Assembly: GCF_001931675.1 (NCBI RefSeq)
Contig: NZ_CP014839.1
Coordinates: forward strand, 372,001-436,000
Length of the DNA stretch: 64,000 bases
Source of the DNA: Pandoraea thiooxydans
GTDB lineage: Bacteria; Pseudomonadota; Gammaproteobacteria; Burkholderiales; Burkholderiaceae
Reading direction: 5' to 3'
The notes beneath the pieces were generated by a model that saw only the letters and a program-made list of their open reading frames with translations, was not told the DNA's origin and did not search any database. Of this stretch, positions 52,355 through 62,463 are shown one piece after another. Made by a program: the position numbers and the translations under genes. The number at the start of each line of letters is the position of its first letter. Position 1 is the stretch's first letter.

Positions 52355-53794
52355 ATGTCGGGCGAAACTCAACCAACTGCGGGCCTGAGCAAGAATGCGG
52401 TCGGATTGCCGCAGATCGTGTTCTTTGTGGTTGCCGCCGCGGCACCCCTGACGGCGATGGTCGGCGCCACACCGGCTGCATTTTCCCTGGGTAACGGCGC
52501 GGGTGTACCAGGCGTATTCGTTATCGCGGGAATCATGTATTTGATTTTCAGCATTGGTTATGCGGCGATGAGCCGATACATTACGAATGCCGGAGCGTTC
52601 TACGCCTATATCGTCAACGGGCTGGGCCGGCCGGCCGGCGTTGGCGGAGCGTTTATCGCCATCGTCGCCTACAATGCCGTGCAGGTCGCGATCTACAGCA
52701 TGTTCGGTTTTTTTCTGAACAATGCCATCCAATTGCATTACGGAATAAACATACCCTGGTGGGTGTTCGTATTGGCCTGCATTGCCGTGGTGCATTTCTG
52801 CGGTGCGCGGCACATCGAATTCAGCGGCAAGCTGTTGGGCATGTTGATGGTCTGCGAGGTGGCCATCGTGCTGATGCTCGATATTGCCATTGTGTTGCAT
52901 GGCGGCGGTCCCGCAGGGCTCAGCGCTACCCCATTTATGCCCACGACCGTATTCAGCCGCGGCATCGGCACGGCGCTGGTGTTCGTGCTGGGCTCGTACA
53001 TGGGCTTCGAGGCTACCGCGATTTTCTCGGAAGAGGCGCGTGATTCCACCCGTACCATTCCGCGCGCGACCTATCTTGCCGTCATTCTTATCATGGTCTT
53101 TTACGCGTTTTCCGCGTGGGCCATCGTGGAGGCCTGGGGCGAGGGGAACATTGCCATACAAGCCACCCATGACCCAGCCAATTTGTGGTTTGCCATAAGC
53201 GATCGGTTGCTGGGGGCCGTGGCGACCGACACGATGAACGTTTTGCTGGTCACAAGTCTGTTCGCGGCAATTCTGTCCTTTCATAACACCATTACGCGAT
53301 ACTTTTTCGCGATGGGGCGTGAGGGCGTGCTCTGGCGCGGGTTGAGTCGCACCCACGCCAAATTCCACAGTCCTCACGTGGCCGGCAAGCTGCAGACGGC
53401 CATTGCCACCATTTCGATTGTCGTGTTCGCCGTGTTTCACCTCGATCCGTTCGCCATCGTGTTTTCCTGGATGAGCGCGCTGGCCACGGTCGGAATCATT
53501 GCCGTGCAAATTCTCGTGGCGATGTCGGTCATCGTCTTCTTCCTGCGAGATTCGCATGGCCTGGGTATCGGCCCACGACTGATCGCCCCGCTCACCAGCA
53601 TCATTGCGCTGGCGGCGTGCCTGGTCCTCGTGATTCGCAACCTGGCGGTGCTGAGCGGCTCGGATTCAAAAATCGTTCTTATGTTTCCGTATATGCTTCT
53701 GGCCGTCGGGGTCGCGGGATTTTGCACTGCGCTTCGATTGAAGCGGATGGCGCCGAGTCTGTACTACGCGCTGGGCCGGCCAATTCAGCAGTGA
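52355..53794 (+). CDS. APC family permease (second copy)
   Basis: A 479-residue, roughly 12-segment amino acid/amine permease with the same marks as the permease at 38014: SLGNGAGVPGVFVI, GAFYAYIVNGLGRPAGVGGAF, YMGFEATAIFSEEARD, and SRTHAKFHSPHVAG. AGGAG (52342-52346) serves ATG 52355 (8 nt) or GTG 52352 (5 nt). It stands alone, convergent with the AraC regulator. The presence of two related permeases suggests either two substrates or a duplication in the region. Confidence 0.9.
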   Translation: MSGETQPTAGLSKNAVGLPQIVFFVVAAAAPLTAMVGATPAAFSLGNGAGVPGVFVIAGIMYLIFSIGYAAMSRYITNAGAFYAYIVNGLGRPAGVGGAFIAIVAYNAVQVAIYSMFGFFLNNAIQLHYGINIPWWVFVLACIAVVHFCGARHIEFSGKLLGMLMVCEVAIVLMLDIAIVLHGGGPAGLSATPFMPTTVFSRGIGTALVFVLGSYMGFEATAIFSEEARDSTRTIPRATYLAVILIMVFYAFSAWAIVEAWGEGNIAIQATHDPANLWFAISDRLLGAVATDTMNVLLVTSLFAAILSFHNTITRYFFAMGREGVLWRGLSRTHAKFHSPHVAGKLQTAIATISIVVFAVFHLDPFAIVFSWMSALATVGIIAVQILVAMSVIVFFLRDSHGLGIGPRLIAPLTSIIALAACLVLVIRNLAVLSGSDSKIVLMFPYMLLAVGVAGFCTALRLKRMAPSLYYALGRPIQQ

Positions 53795-53985
53795 TGGTGA
53801 GGGCGAAAAGCCCAGTGTTGACGGGGAGGGGGCAGTGAACCACGCTGTCTCTTCCCGGTGCGAAGAGTCGCCGTCGTTCGTCGCTGTTCCGGACTGGCCC
53901 CGCGACAGCCGTAGCCGTGCCGCAGGCATCGAATTGACGCGGGATAGTCGCCCTTTTTAAAGCTCACGCTCAGCAGCGATCCGCG

Positions 53986-54951
53986 TCATGCGGTCACAAG
54001 CAACTCGTTTTTGCGGGCGGTCTGGGATGGCAGTTCGTCGAACAGATCCCGGTAGTCGGCTGCGAAGTGACTGAGGTGAAAAAAGCCCCACTTTGCCGCG
54101 GCATCACCGACCGACAGCTCCGACCCGCTTGTCGACATCAGCTCTCGCCGAACGCCGTTGAGACGGATGCACCGAATGTAGTTGACAGGCGTTGACTGCG
54201 TCACGCTCTGGAAGCTTTTCTGAACCGTGGTGCGACTGACTCGCAGACGGTCGCAAAACTCTTGCACGCTGGGCGGACTGCCACTGTCTTGCAATAGCAA
54301 GCGATGAATTTTTTCCACGATAAAGCTGCAAGGCGAGCTTCCATGGTTCTGATTCTTGTCGCATTCCGGATCGGCGATCAGGTTCAGCATGGTTTCAAGC
54401 ATGGCGCCCTCGATGCACGCTTCCGAGTGACCGCCGCTTGCATCGGCCGCCGGGCTAACGAGCGAGCCATAAAACAATCTCAATAACCTGGCTTTGCTCT
54501 CGGCAAGGCGATGAGGCGAGACCTTTACCACCGGTTGCTTCAACAACGCGCGCAGTGTGTCCGAACGCCCCGAGTCGGTCAGGGCTTGCTCGAAATCTTC
54601 GACGTCAAACGTCACGGCGAGTATGTCCATGCTCATCGGCATGTGGAACATGAACTCCTGCCCACCGCGTAGGACGAAAATGCACTTGTCGTCTACTTCT
54701 CGGCCTTGTACGCGTGCGGCGCCAGGGACGTTCAGTGGCAGGGCAAAGCATATTTTGCCGCGCGGGGCTTCGCCGTGCTGGACCACCCGTTGATTGATTT
54801 GCTCTCGGAAGATGTGAAGATGGCCGGCGACCGCCTGCACCAGGGAACTTTGCAGCGTTCCTGGCGTTATCTGATTATAGATTTGCTTCCACTCTTTGAC
54901 CGAAGACGCATGGAGATGGATGTCTTGGAAGCGATCGATTTTTACCAGCAT
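53986..54951 (-). CDS. AraC family transcriptional regulator (EutR-like)
   Basis: A 321-residue AraC/XylS regulator. The C-terminal DNA-binding domain (about residues 220-315) has the two helix-turn-helix parts VQEFCDRLRVSRTTVQKSFQ and LSVGDAAAKWGFFHLSHFAADYRDLFDELPSQT. The N-terminal sensor (QITPGTLQSSLVQAV, HIFREQINQRVVQHG) resembles EutR, the ethanolamine regulator, suggesting an amine-type effector. It is convergent with the APC permease and is the last gene of the accessory region. Confidence 0.88.
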   Translation of the reverse strand: MLVKIDRFQDIHLHASSVKEWKQIYNQITPGTLQSSLVQAVAGHLHIFREQINQRVVQHGEAPRGKICFALPLNVPGAARVQGREVDDKCIFVLRGGQEFMFHMPMSMDILAVTFDVEDFEQALTDSGRSDTLRALLKQPVVKVSPHRLAESKARLLRLFYGSLVSPAADASGGHSEACIEGAMLETMLNLIADPECDKNQNHGSSPCSFIVEKIHRLLLQDSGSPPSVQEFCDRLRVSRTTVQKSFQSVTQSTPVNYIRCIRLNGVRRELMSTSGSELSVGDAAAKWGFFHLSHFAADYRDLFDELPSQTARKNELLVTA

Positions 54952-55260
54952 AAAGCGACTGCGTTATACCCGGGTTTAAGGAAAAAAGGGATCTAAATCA
55001 CTGCCCCAAAATTTCTGCAATAAGTATGTGGTAAGAGCGAAGCAACGAAAATGCGTATTTACCCGTTAACTGTGCGATCCGGCGATGGGCGAGGGCTGCG
55101 CCGGGCTCTCACGCGAGCTGCGGGCGGCCAGTACCCGCGTCGCGTGAACCCTCAAAATGACAGATAGGCGTGACCCGCCGGGGGGGGCTCAGAAAAGCCT
55201 GCTCTGCCGTTGGGCAGGCGGTATGTCGAAGCGTCGAAATTCGGGGCCGGAGTCGCCCCT
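54952..55260. other. Right junction of the accessory region
   Basis: 309 nt without a supported gene, containing a run of eight G near 55175. No tRNA-Arg 3'-end repeat was found that would mark an attachment site. Confidence 0.5.
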
Positions 55261-55917
55261 TCAGCTGCCCAACATCCCGGCCGCGATATTCACGCACAGA
55301 CCAAGCACCGCGACGTTGAAATAAAAGGACAGGACGGACTGCGCCAGCACGCTGCGCCGCGCGCTACGCCCGCGCAGGCAAATGTCGGCGGTTTGCGAAG
55401 CCACCGCGATGGTGAACGAGAAGTACATGAAATCCCAGTAATCGGGCTGCAGCGCGCGGTCGGGAAATCCGAGCTCGGGTTCTTTCGAGCGTGAGCTGTA
55501 ATAGATACGCGCGTAGTGCAGCGTGAAGATGGTCGGGATGAGAAACCACGCACCAAAAAGGGTCAGGCCGGTCAGAAGCGAGTGCAGCAACTTTATCTCG
55601 AGCCCCACGCCCTTGGTCGACCCGAGCTCGAAGACGATCGCGAGGATGCTGGCGACGGTTGCGAAGCAAATGACCGTCAGCACGGTGACGGCATTCTCGT
55701 CTTCGCGCTGCGCGTGAGCCCGTACCGCTTGCTCGCTGGCGAATGCCATGTGGATCCAGATCATGACAAGGTACGACCAAACCGCGACGTCCCAGCCGAT
55801 CAGCACGCGCTCGGTGGGCTGCACGGTGCCTGGCACCAGCAAGCCGGCGGCCAGTCCGATGACGAGTCCAATCGTCATGTATGGCCGGTTGCGAAGCACT
55901 TCGGGGTAGAAGCTCAT
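55261..55917 (-). CDS. DUF1345 membrane protein
   Basis: A 218-residue integral membrane protein with five to six segments ([93 protein letters not shown]). The conserved [20 protein letters not shown] near residue 165 identifies DUF1345, a family of unknown function. It lies 109 nt downstream of the SURF1 gene on the same strand and may be at the end of the cyo transcription unit. Confidence 0.85.
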   Translation of the reverse strand: MSFYPEVLRNRPYMTIGLVIGLAAGLLVPGTVQPTERVLIGWDVAVWSYLVMIWIHMAFASEQAVRAHAQREDENAVTVLTVICFATVASILAIVFELGSTKGVGLEIKLLHSLLTGLTLFGAWFLIPTIFTLHYARIYYSSRSKEPELGFPDRALQPDYWDFMYFSFTIAVASQTADICLRGRSARRSVLAQSVLSFYFNVAVLGLCVNIAAGMLGS

Positions 55918-56026
55918 CAGGGGGCGTGCCGCGGAGACGATGACTGCAATTCTACCGTGTCCGCGGGAGGCGCCGCACCACCGGTGCGCGACCGCGCTCC
56001 GGCGGGCGCGTCGCCCGAGATCGTCT

Positions 56027-56764
56027 TTATTTCGCTTGCCGCCCGCGCAATTCCAGGCGGATCACGAAGATACCGGCCGCGGCCGACATCAGCGCCAGTG
56101 CGTACCAGGTGATCGAGTACATCAGGTGATTGTTGGGGAAGCTGATGACGGTCAGGCCCCCCACCGGATAGTGTGACGGCGTAGTGCCGGCGCGCGGTGC
56201 GCCCGGGCCGTCGGCATCGATGAAATAGGGGGCGACCGGCCCAAGGCCGCGCGCGGCGGCAATGCCCTGCACATCGCGCGAGTACCACAGGTTGTGCGCA
56301 GGATCGTTCTTGTGCAGGAAGCCGCCGCCCGGCTCGGGCATGCGTACCAGGCCGGTGACGGTGACCGGCCCCGACGCCTCGCTCGCGGGCGTGTCCTTCC
56401 ATTCGGGCGGCACGAAGCCGCGATTGACCAGCACCAGCGCGCCGTCGCTCATGCGCAGCGGCGTGAGCACCCAGAATCCGCTGCCCAGATCGCTGACAGC
56501 CTGCACCTGTGTGTCCTTGCCGTACAGGTAGGTGCCGGTTGCCGTCACATGCAGGTACTCGTCGCGCGCGGCGCTCACCTGCGGCCACTGGGCCGGCCCG
56601 GGCGCCGGCACCGGCGTGGCGTGCACGCGCGTATCGACGCGGTGGATCAGGTCGAGTTTCCAGGCACGCCGGTGCACCTGCCATGTGCCGAGGCGCACGA
56701 AGCCATAAACGAGGAGGACCGTAAGGGCCAGGATGACGCCAACACGCGCAAGCGAGGGGCGCAT
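56027..56764 (-). CDS. SURF1 family protein (terminal oxidase assembly)
   Basis: A 245-residue SURF1-like protein: N-terminal segment ([22 protein letters not shown]), periplasmic domain with [19 protein letters not shown] and GLVRMPEP, and C-terminal segment ([20 protein letters not shown]). Surf1 proteins help haem insertion in haem-copper oxidases. ATG 56764 has AGGG 8 nt upstream; a TTG at 56803, 10 nt after the cyoD stop, would add 13 residues. Its place directly after cyoD supports a role in assembling the bo3-type oxidase. Confidence 0.9.
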   Translation of the reverse strand: MRPSLARVGVILALTVLLVYGFVRLGTWQVHRRAWKLDLIHRVDTRVHATPVPAPGPAQWPQVSAARDEYLHVTATGTYLYGKDTQVQAVSDLGSGFWVLTPLRMSDGALVLVNRGFVPPEWKDTPASEASGPVTVTGLVRMPEPGGGFLHKNDPAHNLWYSRDVQGIAAARGLGPVAPYFIDADGPGAPRAGTTPSHYPVGGLTVISFPNNHLMYSITWYALALMSAAAGIFVIRLELRGRQAK

Positions 56765-56813
56765 GCGCGCGCCCTGAGTTTCAGAGGGGGTATTGCTGCT
56801 CAAGATATGCCGT

Positions 56814-57209
56814 TCAGGGAGGGTTGTGCATAGGCTGCATCATACCCGGCATCATGTTTTCGTTCAGGTGGTACATCACCCAGATCGAGCCGGACAGCGC
56901 GATGGCCACCAGCACGATCGTGAAGATCAGCGCCAGCAGGCTCCAGCCCCCCTGCACCTTGCCGTCCATATGAAGAAAATAGATCATGTGCACGACGATT
57001 TGCACCGCGCCGATCAGCAGGATCGCCGCGGCGGTCACACCCGAGCGATGGAACACCGAGCCCATCACGATCCAGAAGGGCAGCGCGGTGAGCGCGACCG
57101 CCAGTACAAAGCCGGTCATGTACCCGCTGAAGGTGCTGTGCGGCAGTTCCTCGTCTTCGTCGTGATCGTGTGCGCCGGCGTCGCCCAGCGCGGTGTCATG
57201 GGCGCTCAT
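56814..57209 (-). CDS. cyoD: Cytochrome o ubiquinol oxidase subunit IV
   Basis: A 131-residue membrane subunit with a His/Asp/Glu-rich start (AHDHDEDEELPHSTFSGY) and three segments (FVLAVALTALPFWIV, AAAILLIGAVQIVVHMIYFLHM, LLALIFTIVLVAIALSGSIWV). The VHMIYFLHMD stretch is the CyoD mark. Its ATG at 57209 overlaps the cyoC stop by 4 nt. Confidence 0.94.
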   Translation of the reverse strand: MSAHDTALGDAGAHDHDEDEELPHSTFSGYMTGFVLAVALTALPFWIVMGSVFHRSGVTAAAILLIGAVQIVVHMIYFLHMDGKVQGGWSLLALIFTIVLVAIALSGSIWVMYHLNENMMPGMMQPMHNPP

Positions 57210-57892
57210 GGCAGCACTCCCATCAGGTAAACAAAAGTGAATACGCCGATCCACACCACGTCCAGAAAGTGCCAAAACATCGACAGGCACACCAGGCGCC
57301 GCCGGTTGGCCGCATTCAGTCCGTATTTGCCGACCTGCGTCATCATGGTGATGATCCAGATGATGCCGCACGTCACGTGCAGCCCGTGGGTGCCGACCAG
57401 CGCGAAGAACGACGAGAGGAACGCGCTGCGCCAGGGGCCGGCGCCGTCGTGAATCAGCCCGGCGAATTCGTGCAGCTCCACGCCGATGAACGCCGCGCCC
57501 AACAGGCCGGTCACTGCGAGCCAGCCGAGCAGCGCGCGCGGTCGGCGCTTTTGCATTTCGAGCATGGCAAAGCCGTAGGTAATCGAGGAGAGCAGCAGCA
57601 AGGAGGTGTTGAGCGCCACCAGCGGCAGCTCGAACACTTCGGCGCCGGTCGGCCCGTCGGCGTAGCGCCGACCCAGCACGCCATAGGCGGCAAACAGACA
57701 GGCGAACACCAGGCAGTCGCTCATCAGGTACAGCCAGAAGCCGAGCAGCGTGCCATTGGGCGAGTGATGCGCGGTGCGCACCAGGAACTGCAGCGGCCCG
57801 GCGGCCTGCCCGTTCGATCGGCCATCGCCGGAGAAGGGGCCGGCGCCCGGGCCGGTCAGCGGGGGTGGGTTGGGGGCGGTCGTGTCAGACAT
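57206..57892 (-). CDS. cyoC: Cytochrome o ubiquinol oxidase subunit III
   Basis: A 228-residue membrane subunit with five segments. Marks are [45 protein letters not shown] and the C-terminal [19 protein letters not shown]. The N-terminus is a Pro/Gly-rich leader of about 30 residues. It overlaps cyoB by 8 nt and cyoD by 4 nt, showing a tight operon. Confidence 0.95.
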   Translation of the reverse strand: MSDTTAPNPPPLTGPGAGPFSGDGRSNGQAAGPLQFLVRTAHHSPNGTLLGFWLYLMSDCLVFACLFAAYGVLGRRYADGPTGAEVFELPLVALNTSLLLLSSITYGFAMLEMQKRRPRALLGWLAVTGLLGAAFIGVELHEFAGLIHDGAGPWRSAFLSSFFALVGTHGLHVTCGIIWIITMMTQVGKYGLNAANRRRLVCLSMFWHFLDVVWIGVFTFVYLMGVLP

Positions 57893-59888
57893 GTTGAGCC
57901 AGCAGGCGCGTGCGCTCTGCCTCCGTGCGGTCGACCTGCTCGGCAGGGATATTGAAATCGCGTCGATAGTTGAACGTATGGCCGATGGCCACTGCCAGCA
58001 GCGTAACGAATGCGACGATGAGCGGCAGCCACATGTGCCAGATCAGAAAGAAGCCGCAGGCGGTCGAGAGCGCCGCCAGAATGAAGCCAGCCCCGGTATT
58101 CTTCGGCATGTGAATCGGCAGGAAACCCGACACCGGGCGCTCGAAGCCATGCTGCTTCATCTGCCACCAGGCGTCGTTATCGTGCACCAGTGGTGTGAAC
58201 GCAAAGTTATAGGCCGGCGGCGGCGACGAGGTCGACCACTCGAGCGTGCGGCCGTTCCATGGATCGCCAGTGAGGTCGCGCAGGCTGTCGCGGCGGCGGT
58301 AGCTGACATAGAGCTGGATCAGGAAGCACGCAATGCCCAGCGCGATCAGCGCCGCGCCGAGCGCGGCGATCTCGAACCAGATCTGCAGCGACGGATCGTC
58401 GAAATGACTCATGCGCCGCGTCACTCCCATCAGCCCGAGCACGTACAGCGGCATGAAGGCGACGTAGAAGCCGACCAGCCACAGCCAGAACGAACACTTG
58501 CCCCAGAACGGATCGAGCCGGTACCCGAACGCCTTGGGAAACCAGTAGTTGATGCCGGCCATCATGCCGAAAAACACGCCGCCGATGATCACGTTGTGAA
58601 AGTGCGCCACCAGAAACAGGCTGTTGTGCAGCGCGAAGTCGGCGGGCGGCACGGCCATCAGCACGCCGGTCATGCCGCCGATCACGAAGGTCACCATGAA
58701 GCCCACCGTCCACAACATGGGCACCTCGAAACGGGCTCTGCCGCGATACATCGTGAACAGCCAGTTGAAGATCTTCGCACCGGTCGGTATCGAGATGATC
58801 ATTGTGGTGATACCGAAGAAAGAGTTCACACTAGCGCCCGAGCCCATCGTGAAGAAGTGATGCAGCCACACCAGGTATGACAGCACGGTGATAACCACCG
58901 TCGCATACACCATCGACGCGTAGCCGAACAGCCGCTTGCCGCAGAACGTTGAAATCACTTCCGAATACACGCCGAACGCGGGCAGCACCAGGATGTAGAC
59001 TTCCGGGTGGCCCCAGATCCAGATCAGGTTGACGTACATCATGGCGTTGCCGCCAAGGTCATTCGTGAAGAAGTTGGTGCCGGCGTAGCGGTCCAGCGCG
59101 AGCAAGGCGAGCACGGCGGTCAGCACCGGGAACGCGGCGATGATCAGCACGTTGGTGCACAGCGCCGTCCAGGTGAATACCGGCATGCGCATCATCGTCA
59201 TGCCCGGCGCGCGCATCTTGATGATGGTGACGGCCAGGTTGATGCCCGAGAGCAGCGTGCCGATCCCCGCGACCTGCAGGGACCAGATGTAATAGTCGAC
59301 GCCGACGTCCGGACTCTGCAACAGTTCCGACAGCGGCGGATACGCCAGCCAGCCGGTTCTGGCGAATTCGCCGACGAACAGCGAGAGCATGACCAGAATC
59401 GCGCCGCCGGCGGTCATCCAGAAACTGAAATTGTTCAGGAATGGAAAGGCCACGTCGCGCGCGCCGATCTGCAGCGGCACCACGTAATTCATCAGACCCG
59501 TGATGAGCGGCATGGCCATGAAGAAAATCATGATGACGCCGTGCGCGGTGAAAATCTGGTCGTAATGATGCGGCGGCAGATAACCCATCGAGTGGCCGAA
59601 CGAAACCGCCTGCTGAATGCGCATCATCACCGCGTCGGCAAAGCCGCGCAGCAGCATGATCGTACCCAGGATGATGTACATGATGCCGATGCGCTTGTGA
59701 TCGATGGTGGTGAACCACTCGCGCCACAGATAACCCCACAGCCTGTAATACGTAACGGCGCCGAGCAGTGCGCCGGCGCCGATGGCGACCACGATGAAGG
59801 TCACCACCAGAATCGGCTGGTCGTACGGAATCGCCTGCAGACTCAGGCGTCCGAAGATAAGTCTGGCGAGATCGAGATGCTCGGGCAT
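57885..59888 (-). CDS. cyoB: Cytochrome o ubiquinol oxidase subunit I
   Basis: A 667-residue haem-copper oxidase main subunit that oxidises ubiquinol, reduces O2 and pumps protons. The haem-ligand His116 lies in [10 protein letters not shown], the CuB/Tyr region is [15 protein letters not shown], followed by [11 protein letters not shown] and the haem-ligand region [12 protein letters not shown]. The length equals that of E. coli CyoB. It is 57 nt after cyoA. The cyoE gene (haem O synthase) is not in the window. Confidence 0.97.
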   Translation of the reverse strand: MPEHLDLARLIFGRLSLQAIPYDQPILVVTFIVVAIGAGALLGAVTYYRLWGYLWREWFTTIDHKRIGIMYIILGTIMLLRGFADAVMMRIQQAVSFGHSMGYLPPHHYDQIFTAHGVIMIFFMAMPLITGLMNYVVPLQIGARDVAFPFLNNFSFWMTAGGAILVMLSLFVGEFARTGWLAYPPLSELLQSPDVGVDYYIWSLQVAGIGTLLSGINLAVTIIKMRAPGMTMMRMPVFTWTALCTNVLIIAAFPVLTAVLALLALDRYAGTNFFTNDLGGNAMMYVNLIWIWGHPEVYILVLPAFGVYSEVISTFCGKRLFGYASMVYATVVITVLSYLVWLHHFFTMGSGASVNSFFGITTMIISIPTGAKIFNWLFTMYRGRARFEVPMLWTVGFMVTFVIGGMTGVLMAVPPADFALHNSLFLVAHFHNVIIGGVFFGMMAGINYWFPKAFGYRLDPFWGKCSFWLWLVGFYVAFMPLYVLGLMGVTRRMSHFDDPSLQIWFEIAALGAALIALGIACFLIQLYVSYRRRDSLRDLTGDPWNGRTLEWSTSSPPPAYNFAFTPLVHDNDAWWQMKQHGFERPVSGFLPIHMPKNTGAGFILAALSTACGFFLIWHMWLPLIVAFVTLLAVAIGHTFNYRRDFNIPAEQVDRTEAERTRLLAQHV

Positions 59889-59945
59889 GGCGTTATCCGC
59901 GCGCGAAGCGCGCCCTGATCAAGTTCGGATGACTCGGCAAGCGTT

Positions 59946-60962
59946 TCATTGCTGTTCCCGGCCGGGGGCGTTCTGCATGGCAATGCGCAGGGTTCGGCTA
60001 TTGGCTGCCGTGCATGAGGCGGCGGCAAGCGGCTGCTTCGCCGGGGCATGCGCCGCTTTGCGGTTCTGGTTCGGCATGTCCTTGATGCAGATTTGTCCCG
60101 GCTCGACGCAGCGATTGAGGATGGCGTCGTACAGATCCGGCGCGATGTGACCGTAGTAATGCACCGGCACCCACTCGCTGGGCTTGGCCAGCGCTTCGTA
60201 GGTGCCTCGCGTGAGCGCATCGCGACTTGACTTGGCATGCGCGACCCAGGCGCGGAAGTCGGCCTCGCTCATGCCGCGGAATTTGAAGCGCATCCCCGAG
60301 AAGCCCGCGCCGCTGAAGTTTGCCGAGAATCCTTCGTAGACGCCCGGCTTGTTGACCACCGCGTTGAGCTGCGTTTGCATGCCGGGCATGGCGTAGATCT
60401 GGCCGGCCAGCGCGGGAATGAAAAACGAGTTCATCATCGTCGAAGAGGTGATCTCGAAATGGATCGGCCGGTCGACCGGCGCGGCCATCTCGTTGACCGT
60501 CGCGATGCCTTGCTCGGGATAAAAAAACAGCCACTTCCAATCGAGTGCGACGACCTGCACTGTCAGCGGTGCGACGTCGGCGGGCAACGCCTGGTGGGCG
60601 GCGATTCTGTCGAGCGGACGATACGGATCGAGCTTGTGCGTGCTGACCCAGGTCAGTGCGCCGAGCGCGATAATGATGAGCAGCGGCACTGACCAGATCA
60701 GCAGTTCGAGCAGCGTCGAATGGTCCCACTCGGGTGAATATTGCGCTTGGGTATTGGACGAGCGATAGCGCCAGGCAAACAGCAGCGTGAGGAAGATCAC
60801 CGGCACGATGATCACCAGCATCAGGCAGGTCGAGACGATGATGATGTCGCGCTGGCGCATCGCCAGATCGCCGGACGGGGACATCAGCACGGTACCGCAG
60901 CCGGACAACAACAGGGCGGCTGGAAGTGCAAGCAATCCGCGAATCAACTTTGGCGTACTCAT
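59946..60962 (-). CDS. cyoA: Cytochrome o ubiquinol oxidase subunit II
   Basis: A 338-residue lipoprotein subunit. The signal ends with the lipobox LLLSGC, two membrane segments follow (IIIVSTCLMLVIIVPVIFLTLLF and LLELLIWSVPLLIIIALGAL), then the periplasmic cupredoxin domain (LDWKWLFFYPEQGIATVNE) without CuA ligands, as expected for a quinol oxidase. The C-terminal tail after ICIKDMPNQN (about 40 residues) is longer than in E. coli CyoA and low in conservation. It is first in the cyoABCD-surf1 operon, divergent from the MFS gene. Confidence 0.95.
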   Translation of the reverse strand: MSTPKLIRGLLALPAALLLSGCGTVLMSPSGDLAMRQRDIIIVSTCLMLVIIVPVIFLTLLFAWRYRSSNTQAQYSPEWDHSTLLELLIWSVPLLIIIALGALTWVSTHKLDPYRPLDRIAAHQALPADVAPLTVQVVALDWKWLFFYPEQGIATVNEMAAPVDRPIHFEITSSTMMNSFFIPALAGQIYAMPGMQTQLNAVVNKPGVYEGFSANFSGAGFSGMRFKFRGMSEADFRAWVAHAKSSRDALTRGTYEALAKPSEWVPVHYYGHIAPDLYDAILNRCVEPGQICIKDMPNQNRKAAHAPAKQPLAAASCTAANSRTLRIAMQNAPGREQQ

Positions 60963-61130
60963 TGCTGCGATCGATGAAACCGTAGCCGTGAACCGTTCCC
61001 ATCATGGACTTCTCGGTCGCTTGCCGGATACTAGGGTTAACGCTATGGCATCGCATGGCAAATGCTGCGATGCTTGTCAAAGCACAAAAGCCATCGTCAA
61101 TCCGTCTCGCTCGCGGCGAAGGAGTCGATA

Positions 61131-62456
61131 ATGTCAAGTGGTGCTAATCATCAGACGGCATCGCCAGTCCCCTCGGAACCATTCAGCCGAGGGCATCGGT
61201 CCCGTATCGCGCCGGAGGAGATCGCCGTCGGTGTGGTGGTGGGGCGTGCATCCGAATATTTCGATTTTTTCGTGTTCGGCATCGCCTCGGTGCTGGTGTT
61301 TCCCCGCGTGTTCTTCCCCTTTACCGACCATCTCCACGGGCTGCTCTACGCCTTCACCATTTTTTCGTTCGCCTTTATCGCCCGGCCTTTCGGCACCGCA
61401 TTTTTCATGACGGTGCAGCGCCGCTGGGGGCGCAGCGTCAAGCTTACCGCGGCGCTGTTCGCATTGGGTACCGCGACAGCGGGCATGGCGTTCTTGCCGA
61501 ACTATCAAAGCATCGGTGTCCTGTCGATCTACCTGCTGGCATTTTTCCGCTCGATACAGGGCATCGGCTTCGGCGGCTCCTGGGACGGCTTGCCGTCGTT
61601 ACTCGCGCTGAATGTGCCGCCGCACCGCCGCGGCTGGTATGCGATGATCGGACAGCTCGGCGCGCCGATCGGTTTTCTGATCGCTGCCGGACTGTTCCTG
61701 TTTCTGCACATGAGCCTGGACTCCGACGATTTTCTCGGTTGGGGCTGGCGCTATCCGTTTTATGTGGCGTTTGCGGTCAACGTGGTCGCGCTGTTTGCTC
61801 GGTTGCGGCTGGTGGTGACGCATGAATACACCGAAATGCTGGAGGAGGATCAGCTCGAACCGATCAGCACCCGAGAAATGGTGCGCTCGCAGGGCTACAA
61901 CATTTTTCTCGGCGCGTTCGCCTCGCTGGCCAGCTATGCGCTGTTCCATATCGTGACGGTGTTCCCGCTGTCGTGGGTGTCGCTGCAGAATCCGCAGGAT
62001 ATGGACAACATGCTGACCGTACAGATGCTCGGCGCGGTCGTGGCGATGGTGTTTACCGTGCTGTCCGGGCGCATCGCCGACCGCATCGGCAGGCGCACGA
62101 CGCTGGGCCTGTTCGCCGTGATGATCGGCGTATTCAGCCTGTTCGCGCCGTTCCTGATGGGCCACGACGCGCAGCATCAGGATGTCTTCATCGTCATCGG
62201 CTTCGCGCTGCTGGGGCTGTCGTACGGACAGGCCGCCGGTTCGGTCACATCGAACTTCGAACAGCGCTTTCGCTACACGGGTGCTGCGCTCACCACCGAT
62301 TTCGCGTGGCTCTTCGGCGCGGCCTTCGCGCCGCTGGTCGCACTTGGCCTGTCGTCTTTGTTCGGCCTGGTTGCCGTGACCGGCTATCTGCTCTCCGGCA
62401 TGCTCTGCACGCTGCTGGCGCTGCGCATCAACAAGCTGCTGGCAACGCGCGATTGA
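61131..62456 (+). CDS. MFS transporter, metabolite:H+ symporter (MHS) type
   Basis: A 441-residue 12-segment transporter. VVVGRASEYFDFFVFGIASVLVFPRVFFP and the region FSFAFIARPFGTAFF are MHS-family marks (relatives carry citrate, proline/betaine, shikimate or alpha-ketoglutarate). AAGGAG stands 6 nt upstream of ATG 61131. It is divergent from cyoA and convergent with dabA, with 7 nt between stops. The substrate is not known. Confidence 0.9.
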   Translation: MSSGANHQTASPVPSEPFSRGHRSRIAPEEIAVGVVVGRASEYFDFFVFGIASVLVFPRVFFPFTDHLHGLLYAFTIFSFAFIARPFGTAFFMTVQRRWGRSVKLTAALFALGTATAGMAFLPNYQSIGVLSIYLLAFFRSIQGIGFGGSWDGLPSLLALNVPPHRRGWYAMIGQLGAPIGFLIAAGLFLFLHMSLDSDDFLGWGWRYPFYVAFAVNVVALFARLRLVVTHEYTEMLEEDQLEPISTREMVRSQGYNIFLGAFASLASYALFHIVTVFPLSWVSLQNPQDMDNMLTVQMLGAVVAMVFTVLSGRIADRIGRRTTLGLFAVMIGVFSLFAPFLMGHDAQHQDVFIVIGFALLGLSYGQAAGSVTSNFEQRFRYTGAALTTDFAWLFGAAFAPLVALGLSSLFGLVAVTGYLLSGMLCTLLALRINKLLATRD

Positions 62457-62463
62457 CTCGGGC

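Noticed and set aside
21601-54960. Integrative element with attachment sites at tRNA-Arg
   Set aside because: No integrase, transposase or conjugation gene, and no copy of the tRNA 3' end near the right boundary.
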